Positions 61,791-64,000 of a stretch of 64,000 nt of DNA are shown here, piece after piece. The notes under the pieces were generated by a model, which saw only the letters and a list, made by a program, of their open reading frames with translations, searched no databases and was not told the origin of the DNA. Origin of the DNA: UBA5859 sp041940025 (GTDB lineage Bacteria > Pseudomonadota > Gammaproteobacteria > UBA5859). The position numbers were made by a program, and so were the translations under genes. The stretch covers positions 1-64,000 of the forward strand of contig JBGTSY010000007.1 of NCBI GenBank assembly GCA_041940025.1. The letters run 5' to 3'. Within the stretch, counting starts at the first letter, position 1, and each line of letters starts with the position of its first letter.

Positions 61791-63113
61791 ATGTCCACAA
61801 ACAAAGTAGGATTTATCAGTCTAGGTTGTCCCAAGGCCTTAGTAGATTCAGAGCGCATCCTCACTCAATTGCAAGCGGATGGTTACCAAATCGTGCCCGA
61901 CTACCACTCCGCCCAAGCGGTGATCGTGAATACCTGCGGTTTTATTGACGACGCGAAGGCGGAGTCGATTGAAACCATTGGCGAAGCCTTAGAAGAGAAT
62001 GGCCAGGTCATCGTCACTGGCTGCCTGGGTAGTGACGAGGCTCAGATCCGTCAACATCACCCGAATGTATTGCATGTTTCCGGTCCGCAAGCTTACGAAG
62101 AGGTCGTCTCTGCGGTACATCGGCAAGTTCCCCCGCCGACGAAGAATCCATTTATCGATCTCGTTCCTAAAACAGGAGTGAAACTGACACCGCGACACTA
62201 TGCCTACTTAAAAATTGCAGAAGGCTGTAATCATCAGTGCCGTTTCTGCATCATCCCTTCCATGCGCGGAAAATTAGTGAGTCGCCCCATCGGTGAAGTG
62301 ATGCAGGAAGCAGAATCTCTAGTAGAAGCTGGGGTCAAAGAGTTGTTGGTGATCGCTCAAGATACCAGCGCTTATGGTGTGGATCTCAAATATCGTACGG
62401 ATTTCTGGAATGGCCGCCCCTTAAAAACTCGTCTGTTTGAACTCTGCGACGCACTGGGTTCTTTAGGTGAATGGGTACGTCTACACTATATTTACCCCTA
62501 TCCCCATGTGGATGAGGTGATCCCACTGATGGCGGAAAAAAAGATCCTACCCTACTTGGATATTCCCCTACAGCACGGTAGTCCAACAGTCTTAAAACGT
62601 ATGCGTCGCCCGGCGTTTACGGAGAACACCTTAAAGCGCATCGCTACTTGGCGCGCCATCTGCCCCGATATCACTCTACGCAGCACCTTCATTGTGGGCT
62701 TTCCTGGCGAGACCGATGCTGAATTTGAACAGCTGTTACAGTTCATTGAAGAGGCACAGCTCGATCGAGTTGGCTGTTTTACCTACTCGGCCGTAGAGGG
62801 CGCTGCAGCTAACGCGCTCCCTGGCGCGATTCCGGATGAGATAAAACAACAGCGATACGATCTATTTATGAGTGTGCAGCAAAGAATCAGTGAACAAAAA
62901 CTGGAAAAGAAAATTGGCCAAAACATAGAGATCATCATTGACGAGATCGAATCGAATTGTGTGATCGCCCGCAGCACTGGTGATGCGCCTGAAATAGATG
63001 GCCAAGTATTCTTAGAGTACAGTAGCGATCTCCGAGTGGGAGAAAAAGTCTGGGCGCGAGTGGTTCGCTCAGATGCCTATGATATGTGGGCCGAACCAAT
63101 CGAAAAAGAATAA
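61791..63113 (+). CDS. rimO: Ribosomal protein S12 methylthiotransferase
   Basis: Radical-SAM enzyme that adds a methylthio group to an Asp of ribosomal protein S12. The 440 residues have the three domains: UPF0004 with the cluster Cys of SLGCPKALVDSE, VNTCGFIDDAK and TGCLGSDEA; the radical-SAM core with CNHQCRFC (about 143-150) and IIPSMRGK; and a C-terminal TRAM domain (about 375-440). FISLGCPKALVDSE and the VYPYPHVDEV-like segment separate it from MiaB. Stand-alone gene. Confidence 0.95.
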   Translation: MSTNKVGFISLGCPKALVDSERILTQLQADGYQIVPDYHSAQAVIVNTCGFIDDAKAESIETIGEALEENGQVIVTGCLGSDEAQIRQHHPNVLHVSGPQAYEEVVSAVHRQVPPPTKNPFIDLVPKTGVKLTPRHYAYLKIAEGCNHQCRFCIIPSMRGKLVSRPIGEVMQEAESLVEAGVKELLVIAQDTSAYGVDLKYRTDFWNGRPLKTRLFELCDALGSLGEWVRLHYIYPYPHVDEVIPLMAEKKILPYLDIPLQHGSPTVLKRMRRPAFTENTLKRIATWRAICPDITLRSTFIVGFPGETDAEFEQLLQFIEEAQLDRVGCFTYSAVEGAAANALPGAIPDEIKQQRYDLFMSVQQRISEQKLEKKIGQNIEIIIDEIESNCVIARSTGDAPEIDGQVFLEYSSDLRVGEKVWARVVRSDAYDMWAEPIEKE

Positions 63114-63211
63114 TACATGAGTACGTTGTCAGCCTTTGATCCCGCATGACGCAATGTTACAACGCTAGCTAACGTTGCACTCGATATGAAGTAACTAGCT
63201 TATTGACACTA

Positions 63212-64000
63212 CTAGACTGAAGCGTTTGAAAATTTATGCGCCCGGGTTTCATCAATCAATTGCTTGAGCCATTTCATATAAGGCGTACCACCGGTACCAC
63301 GAGGATCACTGACTTTGTCATCAATATATTGCGTTGCCCAACCGTAATGTATTTCGCGAAACTTCGCCATCGACTCCAGAACCGCATCGAACAGTTCCGG
63401 CGTGGCCATCTGTTTCACCGCAGGCATCTGCTCTGCCATTTGGATGAATCCACGATGGGAATGTGGCATATAGCGGCGCATATCATGTAGAAAATTAGTG
63501 AGCGCCGTCGGTTTATGGGGGATCTTTAATAGTGCGACTAGAGTAGGCATGATACTACTTTGCGCGCCTGTCTCCCCGCGATGGGAAACTTTCTCCTGAG
63601 AGACACCTTCATAGGTGACATCTTCAAAAAAGCGAATGTAGGGACGAAAATCTTTAAAGTAGAGATCGGTGGACATTCTTTCAGGAATACGTTTTAACAC
63701 CAATGTCTGCTTATCTAAACTGTCTTTAATGGCAAACAGACAATCGTCTACCTCAGTACGGTTGGGATATTGCCCGCAATTATGTAACAGCAAAATAGAC
63801 TCCAACATTTCAGCCGCCAACGCCTCAATCTCCACATGGATGAGGATAAACCAATGCTCATCATACAGATGGACAAAATTTTGGATGGTATCAATATTGC
63901 CTAAGGTGATCGGTTTGGACTTATCAAACCGTTTCCAGTTATATAGCGCATAACCATCGTAACTCAAGATTGGCGGGCGTTTGAGCAGCTCACAGGCATG
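63212..64000 (-). CDS. Indoleamine 2,3-dioxygenase-like heme enzyme, 5' end outside window
   Basis: The C-terminal two thirds of a heme dioxygenase that opens the indole ring of tryptophan-like substrates. Motifs: ILSYDGYALYNWKRF at the N-terminal side, HRGETGAQSSIMPTL, MRRYMPHSHRGFI, REIHYGWATQYI with the likely proximal heme His, and RGTGGTPYMKWLKQLIDET, which matches the C-terminus of IDO. The frame stays open to the window edge (ACELLKRPPILSY precedes the TTG at 63967), so that TTG is not the real start. IDO is less common in bacteria than TDO. Expected full length is about 380-400 residues. Confidence 0.85.
   Translation of the reverse strand, partial: HACELLKRPPILSYDGYALYNWKRFDKSKPITLGNIDTIQNFVHLYDEHWFILIHVEIEALAAEMLESILLLHNCGQYPNRTEVDDCLFAIKDSLDKQTLVLKRIPERMSTDLYFKDFRPYIRFFEDVTYEGVSQEKVSHRGETGAQSSIMPTLVALLKIPHKPTALTNFLHDMRRYMPHSHRGFIQMAEQMPAVKQMATPELFDAVLESMAKFREIHYGWATQYIDDKVSDPRGTGGTPYMKWLKQLIDETRAHKFSNASV

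Noticed and set aside
63151..63178. Hairpin after rimO as a terminator
   Set aside because: A 9-base stem with one G-U pair exists, but no T-tract follows in either direction.

Overview
The window reads as chromosomal DNA of a gammaproteobacterium, probably of the Pseudomonadales/Oceanospirillales type and lipid-utilising. This is inferred from gene content: the block trm112-like/kdsB-lpxK-exbD-exbB-comEC-lolD-lolC, an aguA-aguB putrescine route, a large acyl-CoA oxidation locus with its own electron-transfer flavoprotein chain, and a Pseudomonas-like order of late O-antigen genes (epimerase, WbpL-like, WbpM-like). Base composition is moderate, but the glycosyltransferase/gmd stretch around 41.8-47.5 kb is visibly richer in A+T. 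No tRNA, rRNA, CRISPR array or intact mobile element was found.

Layout. (1) 0.06-10.1 kb: an exosortase/extracellular polysaccharide locus. A minus-strand operon (exosortase fused to an EpsI domain, a MraY/WecA-like transferase, a PrsT-like TPR lipoprotein) diverges from plus-strand genes for a ribbon-helix-helix-like protein, one VPLPA-type C-terminally tagged secreted protein, a Wzz/GumC-like chain-length protein and a CpsD-like ATPase. (2) 10.4-12.4 kb: an overlapping pair of small divergent glycosyltransferase-like genes and a lone prepilin-like gene. (3) 12.7-20.2 kb: envelope housekeeping. (4) 20.3-25.1 kb: a PilZ protein, a lipoprotein, agmatine-to-putrescine enzymes, a DAHP synthase and an ArsC-like protein. 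(5) 25.2-37.7 kb: acyl-CoA oxidation (EtfA/EtfB, ETF-quinone oxidoreductase, acyl-CoA dehydrogenase, DUF2889 protein, FadN-type bifunctional enzyme, TetR regulator), with a divergent lipase, acyl-CoA synthetase and TusA-like protein. (6) 37.7-53.3 kb: LPS/capsule sugars, namely WbpM-like and WbpL-like proteins, a 5'-damaged epimerase, two GT4 enzymes, rmd-gmd (GDP-D-rhamnose), a decayed stretch with an IS30-family transposase remnant, a UDP-HexNAc dehydrogenase/epimerase pair, and rmlBACD (dTDP-L-rhamnose). (7) 53.4-64 kb: a MaoC hydratase, CZB protein, CysH, a YbdG-type mechanosensitive channel, a GlxA-like regulator, a short acyl-CoA-dehydrogenase-like protein, an MFS transporter, RimO, and an indoleamine 2,3-dioxygenase-like gene running off the right edge.

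How the genes work together. In region 1 the polysaccharide polymerisation genes flank the sorting enzyme and a single candidate substrate, so it looks like a small self-contained exosortase system. In region 5 fatty acids can be released by the lipase, activated by the synthetase and oxidised by the dehydrogenase and FadN-type enzyme, with electrons passing through ETF and ETF-QO to ubiquinone; the TetR protein is the likely local controller. Region 6 makes activated D-rhamnose, L-rhamnose and a uronate-type HexNAc precursor, but no flippase, polymerase or ABC exporter is present in the window. The best candidates for undescribed biology are the compact exosortase unit with its RHH protein, the overlapping glycosyltransferase-like pair, the structured T-tract hairpin between tetR and fadN, and the decayed stretch inside the sugar cluster.
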